Shown in pieces: positions 1 to 12,632 of a stretch of DNA of 64,000 nucleotides. Position numbers and translations under genes: made by a program. The stretch covers positions 19,716,367 through 19,780,366 of the forward strand of contig JABACO010000001.1 in the NCBI GenBank assembly GCA_013339895.1. Reading direction: 5' to 3'. Source of the stretch: Ephydatia muelleri (Eukaryota; Porifera; Demospongiae; Spongillida; Spongillidae). The notes beneath the pieces were generated by a model. It made no database searches and had not been told where the DNA came from. It saw nothing but the letters and a program-made list of their open reading frames with translations. The first letter of the stretch is position 1. Each line of letters starts with the position of its first letter.

Positions 1-64
1 TTTTTTCTATTCCTGCTTTAAGGTTTTATCCCCGAAGGGTTGTTTTCACAATAGGTTTTTCCAG

Positions 65-345
65 GCGGGTGTGTCAAACCAAGTATTTGTATGTTGTTAT
101 GGTTGTGGTTGTGTTGGTGGTCATGGTAGTGTTTGTGGTTGTGTTGGTGGTCAAGGTAGTGTTTGTGGTTGTGTTGGTGGTCATGGTAGTGTTTGTGGTG
201 GTGGTCATGGTAGTGGTTGTGGTTGTGTTGGTGGTCATGTTGCATGGTGGTAGTGGTTGTGTCTGTGTTTGTGGTTGTGTTCATGGTAATTGTGTGTGTG
301 TGTGTATGTGTGTGTGTGTGTGTGTGTTGTGTGTGCTATACAGGC
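65..345. repeat. GT-rich minisatellite and (TG)n tract
   Basis: A roughly 30-bp unit of the type GTGGTTGTGTTGGTGGTCAT with GGTAGTGTTT is repeated about four to five times between 100 and 240, then passes into GT-rich sequence and a plain (TG)n run at about 290-340. Open frames on both strands (His/Asn/Asp-rich or Val/Cys-rich) follow from the repeat and are not genes. Confidence 0.9.
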
Positions 346-2559
346 TATGGAGGAGGTATATGTCACATGCCAGCAGCATTTATAATTGAATATGCATGTT
401 ATGAAATTGTTACATGAAGTATGCAGTTCTTATGGTGTGATCAAGATGAACTCTACTGTACATGTACAAGGCACTACTAAACGTTCTTATGTACACTAGG
501 CAAACTGATGCAGCCTTAAAAAGTCAAGCTACAGCTCATCCTTCTTATCATACTCCAACATTGTAGAAAGGGTTGTGTCAAGGTATTCTCTTCTGTCGTA
601 TAGTTCACTATTGGGAGCAGAAATACCCCTGTCGTTCATTATGCCATAGAGTTGTTGATAAAGACTGTTTTCTTTCACTCTGCTGTTCTGATAAAATTTG
701 GTATTTGCTGGTAAAACGTAGCGTGTACAGCTTGTGTCACCTTCTCCAACCATGTCGCCGCAAAATGCGTAGCTATGGCGAAAATCATCGGAAGTGTAAA
801 ACTCCATAAACCGTTTGATGGCTTCCTTTTTAGACTGGTACGTGTTCCTATTTGCCACTAAGGCATCAGTGTACATTTGGAGGTACCTTTCACTCCCGCC
901 TAGAGGTGGTGGTGCAATTGATTCAACTTCCACATCAGGATCTCTGTGCAGCACCTCACCGATCACTTCCGCATAAGCTAAAAAATGAGACTCTTTCGAT
1001 CTAATCACATCCTCTGTCATTTTCTCTGGTTTGCTTCTGTAATATCTATTCGTGCAAGGATTCGAACCATCGCTTCGCATGCATCTGTAAGACAGCTGCT
1101 TAATGCTATTCACAACGTCCTCGTGATAGTTTGGATCGGAATTGACTCCTTCGTACATGAATGACGCTCCATAATAAGTGTTGACGTAAGCACTTGAATA
1201 GTATCCTGGGAGGGTCCAGCTGCCGCGAAAGTTACCAATGAGCTGTAATGTTCCAGACCCTGATCGGTGATGTCATTTTTGCAAGGAAGTTTGCACAGAC
1301 CAAAGTTGGAATACCATATGTTGTACCACCGTAGGTAACCGCATTTACAGCGAATTGAAAAAATGACGACGAATCCACTTCGATAGAAGGGTTCGGGTTC
1401 GGTTCCAAAAGGTTCTCGTTGGCCATCTCCTCTAGCAGGATCATATCCACCTCGGCCACATCGAATGCACTAGGACCAGTACCACACTGTTAAAAAAAGG
1501 GTGTTGCCACAACACACTTAGGGGTGTTCGTACGCCTGTTTAGGAATAACACCCCATGGAGTGTAGTGGTAACCGCTCAGGAGTGTTACAGCCAACACTC
1601 CTGAAGTGTAGCCAGTACACTCTATAGGGTGTTGACAAAGGCATCAATAGTTCGTGCATGCACCATAATATTACGATACAACATAAATTGATCTTAATAA
1701 ACTATAGAACAACAGTTGATGATTTCAATAAAAAGTTGACAACAAATACAAACATACATGTACTACAAAACTATAAACATGTCTTTAGGGCCTATACGAC
1801 GATCGAGTAGTCCTGGAGTGTTTCTCTGCATGCTAAACAAATGAAGGAAACACATGCATATATATAACGGTCAGGTTCCAATATGAGACATGTCTAACCT
1901 TTTTAATTGAATCTTGGGTGCAGCCATCAGTCCGATGACGGTCATGTTCGCTAAGCAGATCGGTGACAATAACAACGTCAATCGTACAGATTGTTAAGCT
2001 TACCTCGAAGGCTTGCTAGAGCCAGCGTGTCATATGACCTTTGTAAGGGCGTTCGCGACAAGGTACTTATCTGCCTTAAGCAGTGGCTCATTATAGTGGG
2101 TAGCGCAGCACACAGTAGTAGCCAAATTTTCCTTAGTTAGAGCGTATAAACAGGCATTCCGGTCCGATCGCGAACTGCTGTTCTCGATGAACTCTTTTCA
2201 AAGCGCTCAACTCGTCTTACTCAAATGCATCGCTCAACGCTGGAAGGAAACAAATAGCTTACCAAAAAGTCGTGTAACACCGAACTTACCTGTTCATAAA
2301 TAACAGAACGTGTTTCTAAAGGTCACGCATGCGCAACGAAATATATTTTTAGCATGAACTTACAATTGTGGATAATCAACATGTCTCACGATGACAAGAA
2401 AGGACACAAATAGCTAGGGTACACTGTAGGTATTCAGGATGTCTAAGATATAGAGTTGTCCAAATGTGAGGAAAGCTATACAGGACTTTTGAGTAGTTCC
2501 AATTGCAAAAAGTACACTTCTCTCAGAGTGTATTTGCTGTCCAACAGTATTTCTGTGTA

Positions 2560-3465
2560 TGTGTGAATGTGTGCGTACATGTATGCATACACATACACAC
2601 ATGAATTATACACATACATACATGTGCATGTGTGTTAATATGTGTGCATTGTGTGTGTGAATTCGTGTGTATGTGTGTATGTGTGTATGTGCATGTGTGC
2701 CATGTGTGTATGCAGGACTGTAGCCAGGGGGTTGGTCAATCCCCCTTGTTTGATGCCTGATTGTGAGGGCCCCCCCCCCCCTTTCATGTTTGGCTAAATG
2801 TGAGGCCCCACCTCCCCCTACCCCAACAGTCCTGCAGTCCTATTAATCGACCCCCCCTGCCAGACTTCCTGCCTACGAGCCTGCGTATGCATGTGTACAT
2901 GTGTGCATTGTGTGTGCATGTGTGTGTATGTGTTCATATGTGTAAGTGTGTGTTAGCATGTGTCTGTCATGCACATGTGTGCATGTGTGTGCATGTGTGT
3001 GTATGTGTGAATGTCTGCACATGTGTGTATGTCTGCACGTGTGTGCATGTGTGCATTGTGTGTGTGTTCATTGTGTGTGTTAGCATGTGTATAGGTGTGT
3101 GTTGTGTGTGTGTGCACATGTGTGTGCATGTGTGTGTATGCGTATGTATGTGTCTGTACGTCTGAGTATGTGTTCATATGTTAGCATGAGTCTGTCATGT
3201 ATGTGGTACATGTGTGTGTGCATGTGTGCATGTGTAGCGTGTGTGCATGTGTGCATTCTGTGTGTGCACATGTGTGTGCATGTGTGGCATGTGTATGTGT
3301 GGCATGTGTGTGTACATGTGTGTGACGCACATGTGTGTATGTGTGTATACATGTGTGTGTGGTTATGTGTATTTGTGTGTGAGTACATATGTATGTGTGT
3401 ACGTGTGTATACATGCATGCGCATGTGTGGTTATGTGTATGTGTGTACAGCTCGTGTAAAAATTT
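2560..3465. repeat. GT/CA-rich microsatellite region
   Basis: About 900 bp of (TGTGTGCA)n- and (TGTGTA)n-type sequence, interrupted around 2710-2880 by a C-rich segment with CTGTAGCCAGGGGGTTGG and poly-C that resembles the end of another interspersed repeat. His/Thr-rich or Cys/Val-rich frames here are artefacts of the repeat. Confidence 0.9.
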
Positions 3466-4320
3466 GTACGTATAAGTAAACATGTGCATGCATATGGACA
3501 TTGTCAAACAATTAATAGTTATTGTATTTATCTCGTATCAGTCATTACACCAAACCAGACATACATTTTGACCGAAATGTCACAAAAATGATATTTAATC
3601 CCACAACAACACTGTACCTACAAAAAGGGTTCAAACACTGTCACTAGTGAAGTACTTTAGCCTACCCTTACAAGTGTTTGACAGCATTCATTCATCCAGC
3701 ATATTTCTTCACGATAGCTATCAGGATCTGCATGTGGTATATAGACATATGTAGCCGCATGAATGCATGAACACTTTTAGCATACACCCAATGTTCAAGC
3801 TGCAACAGGTCTGTTAAATATTTTTTAAAGGACTACCTACATGCTTTCTGCTAGATGTCATGCAATATGCTGCTTCGTTGAGCTATATGTGATATTACAT
3901 GCATACATATAAACTTGTGAGTAATAATGTATATGTTCCCATGCCATTTTACTAGGGTGTGATCTAAATAGAATCCAGATGAATTTTAATACACAGTCAC
4001 TGTTACCACACAAGCACTGCCATTGTACTTAACCTTCATTCTCAGCACAAAGTGGCATGCAGGATAATAAACAAGCTTGCATCAAATTTGACATTTAGCA
4101 GCATACTGGGGTACTACAACACGCTAGCGAACTATACACACAGCAGTGCACATACATGAACATTGCACGCAAGCCTTCATAAGCACATCGAGATTACATG
4201 CATGTATACGGAAATTATATGTTGAAAAAGCAGCGTGTAGGCCTACTAGTATACCTACTAGATATCCACACGCGCACGCGCCACTCGGGTCACCAACGCA
4301 CGGGCGATGGCCAGCCTATG

Positions 4321-4462
4321 ATCAGGGGCGGATCCAGGATTTGGGAGCGAGGGGGGGAAAGTTAAAGCGGCAAGGGACACGCCCACCCCAGCAAGGGGGT
4401 ATGGGGGAGCGCTGTAAGCTCCCCCATCGGGGTCTGGGGCGGAGCCCCAGCCGCTTTGCAAC
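4321..4462. repeat. GGGGCGGATCC-type interspersed repeat (copy 1)
   Basis: It begins CAGGGGCGGATCCAGGATTT and includes the hairpin-forming pair GGGGGAGC...GCTCCCCC and GGGGTCTGGGGCGGAGCCCC. The same words recur at 10690, 26612, 44750 and 59620, which marks a dispersed short transposon family with compensating GC-rich stems. Confidence 0.65.
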
Positions 4463-4723
4463 TTTCGCACTTTTTAATTAAGTCACAAAACATAGCATAA
4501 TTGCATAGTAATTACTGGCTTCTACTGGTCCATCTACAATACTGCCATATAAGCGCCGTACTATATCAAATCGTATGCACTCGCGCGCATGCGTGGATTG
4601 CAAAAATGAAAAATGCCTCATGTCATACATGTAGTCATAGATACAGGTTAAATGCTTTACTCATCATACAAAGGTCTGAATAGGCGTCTTTGATTTGCTT
4701 TAACAAAACGTTCAACAATCATT

Positions 4724-5140
4724 TTAGGATCTATAGTTACATTGTAATTTGTATGCAGTAATGCGAGTGATTGCTAGGCGTTCTTCTCCCATTCTATTTC
4801 TCAACGATGTTTTGAAGAACAGGAAAAAAAAAACGCTCCGCTTCTGAACTTGTAACTGGAAATATATACACCAAATACTTAAAAGAACTTGAATGTTTGG
4901 GAAAATGTCGGGGTCTGCATGTGTGTAGCAATTAACTAAGGTTTCAGGTGGACTAGATGTTTCCATTTTTCTCCTCCAATAAAGAACCCAGTGATCCAGT
5001 TCTGAGGGCAGTGAGGAGTATGATGGAAGGTCATTTTCGTAAAATGCAAACAGTTTATAATCCAGTGCACATTTGATAGCTATCTGGGGCAGCAAGGACA
5101 GTATTGCTGTATATATAGGAATATCACGAGAGTTCGACAA
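4724..5140 (-). pseudogene. hAT-type transposase C-terminal fragment
   Basis: The 138-aa open frame contains ELDHWVLYW near the middle, FPNIQVLLSIW, and ends with LRNRMGEERL. These are the landmarks of the hAT C-terminal dimerisation region. The part that should read as the conserved ERSFS block is replaced by a phenylalanine run around an A/T homopolymer, pointing to a frameshift. The DDE catalytic core is not visible upstream. It lies inside the 1485-6055 element, so it is either that element's own decayed transposase or a nested insertion. Confidence 0.5.
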
Positions 5141-5604
5141 CTATTAAATAATGCAATGACGATGTGGGCTACACGTTATATTAACTTACCTAGCCTGCTT
5201 GTGTATACACCTAGGATATTCGACTTTCAAAACTCTAGTAGTATACTATAAGCATGCAGATTAATACTTCATCACTGCATGTATTACAAAATTTTATACT
5301 CACCGATAAAACAGAGAGAAATTGCTAAGATGACTGACAAGTAATCCGACAACAGCAAAGCACACTGAACTGAGACGTATAAAATAATGCCTTTACACAG
5401 AAGTATATAGAGCTTTTGAGAAAGGGTCTTTGTCTGGCGCTATAATATGACGTCGATAACAAAAGGGACAATAGCGCCTTTATCAAAGGATATAGCGCCT
5501 AACGGATGCCACGATCCCTTGCATAAGTAATCAACACTTACGCGAATTGATTATGTAATGGAGTCTACGGTGTAGTGAATGAATATTATTATGGACGGTC
5601 CAGC

Positions 5605-5661
5605 GGGGGGGGGGGGGGGGGGGGGGGGGGGAATTCCCTAGTTTCCCCCCCCCCCCCCCCC
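5605..5661. repeat. poly-G tract facing poly-C tract
   Basis: About 26 G followed by GAATTCCCTAGTTT and about 16 C. It can form a G:C hairpin or quadruplex, and the lengths may not be reliable in the assembly. Confidence 0.9.
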
Positions 5662-6819
5662 GCCTCTGCAGTATGGTAGACGTTTTGTACTGGTACGTTG
5701 TGTCACATGTGTGCGTCCATACCACTTGAAGTCCAGTATCACCTCCAACTACGAAGTCACAGCTGCCATCATAGTCATATCATCTACCAAACCACGCCCT
5801 CTCCGTCAGAAAGTAATTACTAAACAAGGCTGGGAACTATTCTACTGGGGTGTAATGCGGTAAATCAGTGTTATGACAACACACCTTTAAAACGACCTAA
5901 CGCCCCACCCTTGCTGGGGGTTGCTCCTAACACCCTAACGTAGCCTGCCAACACCCCAAGATGTTAGCTCAACACCCTTGTGTGTTGCCATAACACTCCT
6001 TGGGCTGTAACACCCCTCAAACCTAACACCCCTCGTGCCTTTTTTTTTAACAGTGCAAGGTAGTGCCGCATGTTTTCAAGATTGTGTATAGATTATGCGA
6101 AGAGTCGCCTTCAATCACAAATGTAATGTCTGTATTTTTTGCTTCAAATTCTCTCTTTATGTGATTTCTCAAAGACGCCAGCCCGTCTTTATTGAGGTCA
6201 GGGATGTAGGGGAATATCAAAACACGCAGATTTGTATTCGTCTGCATAGAGTTTGTTTTCAGAGAAATTTATAGCCACACATTTACAAAATAACTATACT
6301 GACAGAGATGATTTTACAGCATACTTCTAATCAAGTTTGTTATATGGAAGTAGATCATGAGCCAAGTACATGCATGTATATAGTTATAACAACCGAATGG
6401 TGCCCCAAGTACGTTATCTCCGGCTGGGAACGATACAAAATTGTGCGATACTGATCCATGGGTTTTCCCTTGTAGAATGGCTGGGGCACCAAATATTATT
6501 TATTTATTTATTTATTTTTCTGGGTTCCGCGCTGTCGAGTGTGCCGAGCCCGTGGCGATAAATACATTTACTGCATGTATTTTAACAACAGCTGCAATTC
6601 GCACCAGTACATATACATGTACATGTACATATGAGGCACTGTGCGCGTTGATTACATTGTACAGTATGTTAGTCCTGCATGCAGCACTACAAGGAATAGC
6701 ACATAGATATATAATACATGTACGTACATCCGATTTGACTTGCGCGTTGATGGCGGCAGTCGCCAGAAGAAGCAGGAAAACTTTTCCACAAAATTTTTCT
6801 GATTTCAGAGTCTCCATTG

Positions 6820-7928
6820 CGATGCACTGCTATTAAGTTCGAATGCGCCAACGTTTTTATACCGCTCTGTGCACGTACACATCAGTTCGCGGCGTAAACA
6901 ACAAAGCCACGAACTTTAACTTAATTATTGCTGCATCCGGCACAAATGGCCACTCGTGAACAGGTGTCAAATTTGCGTCTTCCGCGTATAATCGGTTAAG
7001 CACACAACAGCATGCATGCATGATCATACATAGGCTTAGATCGAGAGTCAGGCTTTAGAACACCCGCAGTTTTTAATGCAAATACCTTTTCCAATACGTT
7101 TGAAACCTATAGCACCCATACAGATATGCATGTACAAACACACACACATGCATGCATGTACGAATTGTTGCTTGTAATTGCTTGGAATAAACTGAGATAT
7201 TCAGTGTTGCATGCCGAATCATTCGGCTTACTAATTACGTGTATAATGTATTGTTAGTCAACTAACGCATGCTCCTCATCCACTCATCAATGCACCAATT
7301 TAGAATGGCACCATTATTCCAATTTGTTTATTTTTATCTGCGCAGCTGTCAGCACAAGTTTGAAGACTGAATCAGTTGCACTTTGATGCGTTTAATATCT
7401 GTGTGCTGTTTTTTGTCAGGTACTACCTTCGTCACACTAATTTATCTACTTACCACAATACAACCACTAAAACCACAAGGGCACACGTGAGTTGGTAATG
7501 AGCTTGCTCGCTTGGCTTCTAAAGACTTCTTGGAATAGCCGACTTGGTAAATGTTTCGAAGTAGCGAGCTTGCTTGGCTTCTAAGAATGATACTGGATCG
7601 TCGAGCTCGCTTAGTTAATACTGTTTTATAGGTCTTCAAGCCAGGTAATGTAGCTCGATCGCTTGGCTTCTGCATAAGCCTTGTCGGTATGGCCCCCATG
7701 CTACAATTTATAGTTCTGGTCAGCCACCTTAGTGGTGCTATACGTTCCGTACGTGATATACGGGGTATACCACGGTAATTTGTTTGCGATTTATTAAGGT
7801 CAAGGACGTCGCAAATATTCTGCAGCTGCTACAAGCATATGAAGGGATGGTTGAATAACAAAGGTACACAATACTGAGCGTAAATACTTTCCTACGACAT
7901 GTAGCGTTGCGAACATTTTCGCTAACGT
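6820..7928. other. upstream and intergenic, no gene seen
   Basis: No coding exon is recognised. Between 7500 and 7680 the phrase GCTTGGCTTCT recurs three times, and a related stretch (CTTCTAAGACTTCTTGGAATAGCCGA) is found again at about 9029. The region looks like an old low-copy repeat. Confidence 0.5.
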
Positions 7929-8104
7929 TAAGGCCGGCATACACGGGGCGACTTCCTGCCGATTTGTCGCATGCAACTCAAATGAATATGGACAAATGTT
8001 CCGCAAACCATCAGTAAACTAAACAATTACGGAACTTTTACCCATATTCATTCGAGTTGCATGCGACAAGTCGGCAGGAAGTCGCCCCGTGTATGCCGAC
8101 CTTT
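7929..8104. mobile_element. 176-bp fold-back MITE
   Basis: Two arms of about 75 bp are near-perfect inverted copies: the left begins AAGGCCGGCATACACGGGGC and the right ends GCCCCGTGTATGCCGACCTT. The left flank reads TTAA at the junction and the right reads TTTA, so a TTAA-type target is possible. There is no coding capacity. Confidence 0.85.
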
Positions 8105-9110
8105 ATCAGACAAGGATTTATATTCATTGTCCAGGGGCTTTATAAGATACCGCCGATTACAAAACTAGAAGCTAGCGCTAGTATTTAACATCACGAACGT
8201 GAACATTCATTACACGCATGACACATTGCTATTTTATTAGTACTAGTTCTGATGCTTGCTACATGAATTCACACTAGTGTGACTCACAACAAGACATGAT
8301 TATATTTAATACGCGTTATATGTACTATAAACGTTTCTCAGAAGGCGATTTATGCATGCACATTGCCATGCGCGTCATGTTAGTTTGCCTTATCTCCAAT
8401 AGTACCTATTTCGCGAGGCACAGGCATGGAACCTCAAAATCCTGAACTGGATGGTACCGCCATTTTGTAGTTGATCAAATTGTGGTTACAATAACAAAGC
8501 AATTGAATATAGTTAAAACAAAACCACCAAACCTAGTACATGAGGGTTTTTAATTTTTCCTCACTGCTGCGTATAATCATTAATAATAGTATTATTACCA
8601 TTTAATAGTGTAATGTATACGTGTCAACAAATATATAAGTCTTTGCTCGAACTTGATTTAGCAGGGTCTGGTTAACGTTGAAGTAATGACTACACAAAGA
8701 TCTTTAAAAACACACATGTTTATTAAGGCAGTGCAGTATTTTGATGCAATAGATTTAAATGCTGAAATTTTACACAAAAGAACATCACCTTATAAGCCTC
8801 ACATTCATTGTGAGCTACGCTAAAATTGGATGTATGGTTTGTTCATTTCAGGCACAACGTTGTATATCCAGAGATTAGGCAAGTTGCGCAGAACATCCAT
8901 AATCACATGCGTGCATCAAACTTAGCTGGAGAAAGTTTTTGTAGTGAACGATTGAGCATGTGCGGTTTATTTCTTTAAAAGCAGTCAGCAGTGATCCGGT
9001 GGCCAGGATTAGTGGCAACGCTGATAGGGCTTCTAAGACTTCTTGGAATAGCCGAGTTTTCGACTTGGTTAATGTTTTATATTTTTTATGTTGTTGCATG
9101 TGGTTCTGGG
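8105..9110. other. no gene recognised
   Basis: AT-rich sequence with many ATGCATGC/TACATGTA words. The short open frames have no recognisable domain, and I see no repeat structure beyond the small similarity at about 9029 to 7520. Confidence 0.4.
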
Positions 9111-9267
<157 letters not shown>

Positions 9268-9699
9268 GGGACAGGGGCCGGGTCGAAATTACGTAGCTCT
9301 CTGTTTTGCTAAATACCGGTATAACCATAGATTATAGAATACAGGGATTTATACATTTACGTGACGTGACGTCACGTTCCGTTACATGACCGTGCGAATC
9401 CTTTGGTGGGCGTGTGAGCTGTTAACCATCCTTCTGTAGAGAGCTTCTTTCGGCGTTATAACTGTGTGAGGACAGCCTCTTTGACATCAAAGAATCTTTT
9501 AACTATTCTTTTTACAGAGTTTCAGTTGAGCCAGCGAGCGATCGTAGTTACCACGTGATCGGGTAGTGGTTGTGGGATTTTCCTGGACACAGGTAACATT
9601 ACAAATCCATTTTGTGAGTTCTCTTATTGAATACGTAGTTGGTAACATGGCGTAGTAACCTTTTAGAGTCTCTACGAAGAGTTTTGGCGTTGTAGATCG

Positions 9700-10680
9700 T
9701 GAATATGCCTGCTATTGGTATCCGAAAAGCGTACTTTTTGTGTACTTTTCACAGAAATGTTATTAGGATTGTAGAATGTTTAAGTATATATACATTGAAT
9801 CAGATATGCATGCTGAGTGGCGTGATCATTATTTCATATGTATTGTTCATGTGTTATAGGGCCAAATGGCTGGCAAATTTAGGTTGGATCGGTCGCGCAA
9901 GAATGCGGAGAGACAATTCCTACTACAAAAAAAAATCAATGGGTATTGTGAATAAAGGGAGGCCTACAAAGAAAGTGAGTTAAGGAGCATAAGTCTTTCT
10001 ATATTTAGCACTACCTACATGCTGCAGATTGGTATTCAACAACTTTCCACTGGGATACATTTGCTACCATTTTGGAGTAACCAGTCCACAATGCAGTTTG
10101 TACATGTGTGTAAAATCGACCATGGAAGTTCCAACCCAACAGCAGCTACTGTTACTAAGTCCATCACAATAACTGAAGATCTAAGTTGGTCAGTGAATGT
10201 TCATGGACACAAGTTGAATGCTGGTAAGTGCAAAGCTCTGTGGATGTACATGACTAGATAACAACAAAACCAGCACTTAGTACACTGATACGACAAATAG
10301 ACAGCTTAATTGTTTGTCCAGGAAATCCTGACAGTCATTTTCTTGCACTAGCAGATGCTCGCAAGGGCATTTTTCATTCTCCAAGCAAAGGCGCGGTAGC
10401 TTTTATAGATTCATTCTTCCCTGTTATGTTTGAGGATGAAATGTATAACAGAACACTACACTGTAATGAATATGAACTTTTAGTTAGCAACAATAGATGT
10501 GATGCTTGCAAGCAGTATTGTTGTAATGTACGAGCTCTGCATAGTCAGTGGTTACGTCAGAAACAAAAAATTACCCATCATGCCTTAAAATCAAGTCATA
10601 CTAACTTTGTTACTTAAAGACACCTGAACGCCAACAGAGAATAAGAGGACTCAGGAATGAAATAGTGAACAGAAGAAAAG
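9700..10680 (+). pseudogene. transposon-type protein, copy 1
   Basis: Pieces of one protein read across frames. A block with SITITEDLSWSVNVHG lies near 10160-10210. After a frameshift around 10260 comes VCPGNPDSHFLALADARKG, then a long frame to 10617 with MYNRTLHCNEYELL and a CDACKQYC metal-binding-like pair. I recall this arrangement from repeat-encoded proteins in cnidarians and sponges, but the superfamily and activity are not established. The weak start near 9870 (MAGKFRLDRSR) may be its N-terminus. It is a decayed copy; a sister copy with 95% or more local identity lies at 11843-14866. A shorter GGATCC-type repeat follows directly. Confidence 0.5.
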
Positions 10681-10689
10681 AATTAGCTG

Positions 10690-10805
10690 GGTGGGAGGGG
10701 TGCCCCTCTCCCGCACCCTCCCCGGGATGGCTCCGCCTACAGTCAGCCCCTCCCCTTATCAGCCCCCCCCCAACCATCCAGGCTGGATCCGCTAGTGCCT
10801 TGTTC
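10690..10805. repeat. GGGGCGGATCC-type repeat (copy 2)
   Basis: GC-rich stem sequence ending CCAGGCTGGATCCGCTAGTG, the inverse of the motif seen at 4321. It is inserted right after the copy-1 transposon protein. Confidence 0.5.
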
Positions 10806-11842
10806 ATTAACCTCAGTTGGGTTACTAGATTGTATGTCCTGGGCAGTACTTGATTTTTCAGTCTGTCTCATCAGTTCCTCCCTGCATGGGCCTTGTTTCC
10901 TCAGTTCATTCAATTGGCACTGCTATGTCAGGTACCTTTTCGTTCTGTCTCGGTAGTAGGCCCAGGCACACTAACTGCTTCTGGTACTGCTCTCAACTGC
11001 TCAATATGTCTTCTCCATACCGGCCCTATCATCAGGCAATTCCGCTTGGTAGGACACGGATCACATTGCTTTCCAATTCTGCCCCGAATCCACTTAGGCT
11101 CATTGCCATTTTTTCTTCCTTCTGCACACTCTCTATCTCTTGCCTTCTTGTCATGGGTGCCACTTCTGCTCTGCTTGTATCTTGCAGACCTGTTGCTCTG
11201 TAGTTTCCCTCAGCAAATGGAGCCTCGTCCTCACCTCTTACTGCAGAAATAGAACACATGGGGGAACATTAATGACACTGTGAGGTCTGGTTCTGTACAA
11301 CAACAGAATAGAACACAGTCTCTGATTGAATGTTGCTGTAACTACTGTCACAGCGACTCACATCAGAGCTCAACAACTGTCATCATAATCGTAATTACAT
11401 ATGTATGAGTGTTCTAGATTGTTCTAGTTGGCCATGCAAGTGCCACCTGCATAGGTCATGCCTCCAATCATCACCTAATGTGTTGTCTGTCCTTCTACAC
11501 TCGTCCCCCCTCAGATTGAAGCTCGTCCTGAGCTGGTGCCCATGGCATATCTTGCAGGTGGGTGTCTATTTCGGTCAGAATACCATCTTGGCACGGCTTG
11601 GATGTCTATGGGGTCTTTTTCTTGATCAGGCACTTCTCTGGCGTCATCCCTTTGGAGCATTATGCCTTGCATGTATTGTGGATGTGTGATTGTGGGTATT
11701 TCAAAATGATCTACTGACAGCGCTTCCCATCTCTGATGTGTTTGATGTGTCCTTTGGTCTGATGGATGATTACCAGATGTATCATTTGGCACCTATCGGT
11801 GGCGCACTCGGTTGGCATGGACTACTCTAGTCTTCTTTCCAT
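10806..11842. other. no gene recognised
   Basis: Open frames of about 90-120 aa occur on both strands (for example 10850-11252), but no domain, splice structure or codon pattern marks a gene. It separates the two copies of the transposon-type protein. Confidence 0.4.
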
Positions 11843-12269
11843 CATTTTCTTGCACTAGCAGATGCTTGCAAGGGCATTTTTCATTCTCCAAGCAAAGGCG
11901 CGGTACACTGTGCAAAAAGTTAGATATACGATACGGTATATTTTTGGTTATATTTGAGAATACGCCAAAATATACGCCTGAGTACTATATTTGAACTATA
12001 AGACGGCGTATATTCAAGAATCCGCAAGTGTTAAATACGTCACTGTTTATATAGGCACAATTAAGTGTACAAAATATACCCCCGTAAGTATATTTATATC
12101 ATACCACCGTGTATATTCAAGTTTCACATATTCTGTGTGTATATTTGTCTGCGAGTTATCAATTCTTGTACAAGCGTTCATAAGCATCTAATTACTAAGG
12201 AGCCGGCGCTTGTCTTTAGTACTTAGCAGTACAAACCGAACTTGACACGCTCAATGCCGAAGTCGGAAT

Positions 12270-12552
12270 TCGGACATCTGCCTGTGTGTAAATGTGTGTG
12301 TGGACATCTGTCTGTGTGGGACATCTGTCTGTGTGTGTGTGTCTGTGCATATGCGTGTGTGTGGACATCTGTCTGTGTATACGTGTGTGTGTACATCTGT
12401 CTGTATGCGTGTGTGTGGACATCTGTCATGTGTGTACGTGCGACTGTGTGTCCGTCTGTGTGTTGTGTGTTTATGCGTGTGCATGGACATCTGCGTGTAT
12501 GTGCTAGTGTGTGTGTCCGCGAGCGTGTGGACATGTACGTGCAAGTGTGTGT
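12270..12552. repeat. minisatellite, GTGTGGACATCTGTCTGT unit
   Basis: Around ten degenerate copies of a 16-26-bp unit built on TGTGTGTGGACATCTGTCTG. The 90-110-aa frames on both strands are repeat artefacts. Confidence 0.9.
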
Positions 12553-12632
12553 CATTACAATTTTGAAATGTTAATGTGTACCATTTTTATTCTTACAATT
12601 TGGAATGGATATACAGTACATAATGATATGGT

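Larger units (their letters stand above)
1485..6055. mobile_element. 4.6-kb TIR DNA transposon inside thiaminase-like gene
   Basis: The left end reads CACTGTTAAAAAAAGGGTGT and the right end is its inverse (CCTTTTTTTTAACAGTG). Both subterminal zones (1498-1640 and 5848-6030) carry many copies of a GGGTGTT/AACACCC motif, typical of transposase-binding subterminal repeats. The target duplication is unclear. A 9-bp near-repeat AGT(A/G)CC(A/G)CA occurs at 1478-1486 on the left, overlapping the TIR start, and about 7 bp beyond the right end. The interior holds GT microsatellites, a GGGGCGGATCC-type repeat, poly-G/poly-C tracts and a hAT-type transposase C-terminus at 4724-5140. I see no full transposase, so the copy is probably non-autonomous or internally replaced. 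The superfamily is not assigned. Confidence 0.75.
529..6817 (-). pseudogene. thiaminase-I-like secretory protein, broken gene
   Basis: Thiaminase I cleaves thiamine with a catalytic Cys and an activating Glu in a periplasmic-binding-protein fold. Exon 1 (6817-6728) gives a signal peptide (hydrophobic VFLLLLATAAINA) and ends at GAT^GTACGT. Exon 2 begins at 6241 after ATGCAG, in phase, and encodes the typical N-terminal strand LRVLIFPYIPDL. The rest (1484-529) encodes a CGTGPSAFDVAEVDM segment, YGIPTLVCANFL with the presumed nucleophile Cys, GSWTLPGYY, an AYAE motif with the presumed catalytic Glu (967-969), PPPLGG and TDALVANRN, and ends in KDEL, an ER-retention signal. Breaks: a 4.6-kb TIR element separates exon 2 from the rest, and the frame shifts twice near 1235-1285 (at an A-run after NFLA, then at CATTACAG before LIGNF). 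The family name comes from motif recognition; a related solute-binding protein is the alternative. Confidence 0.62.
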
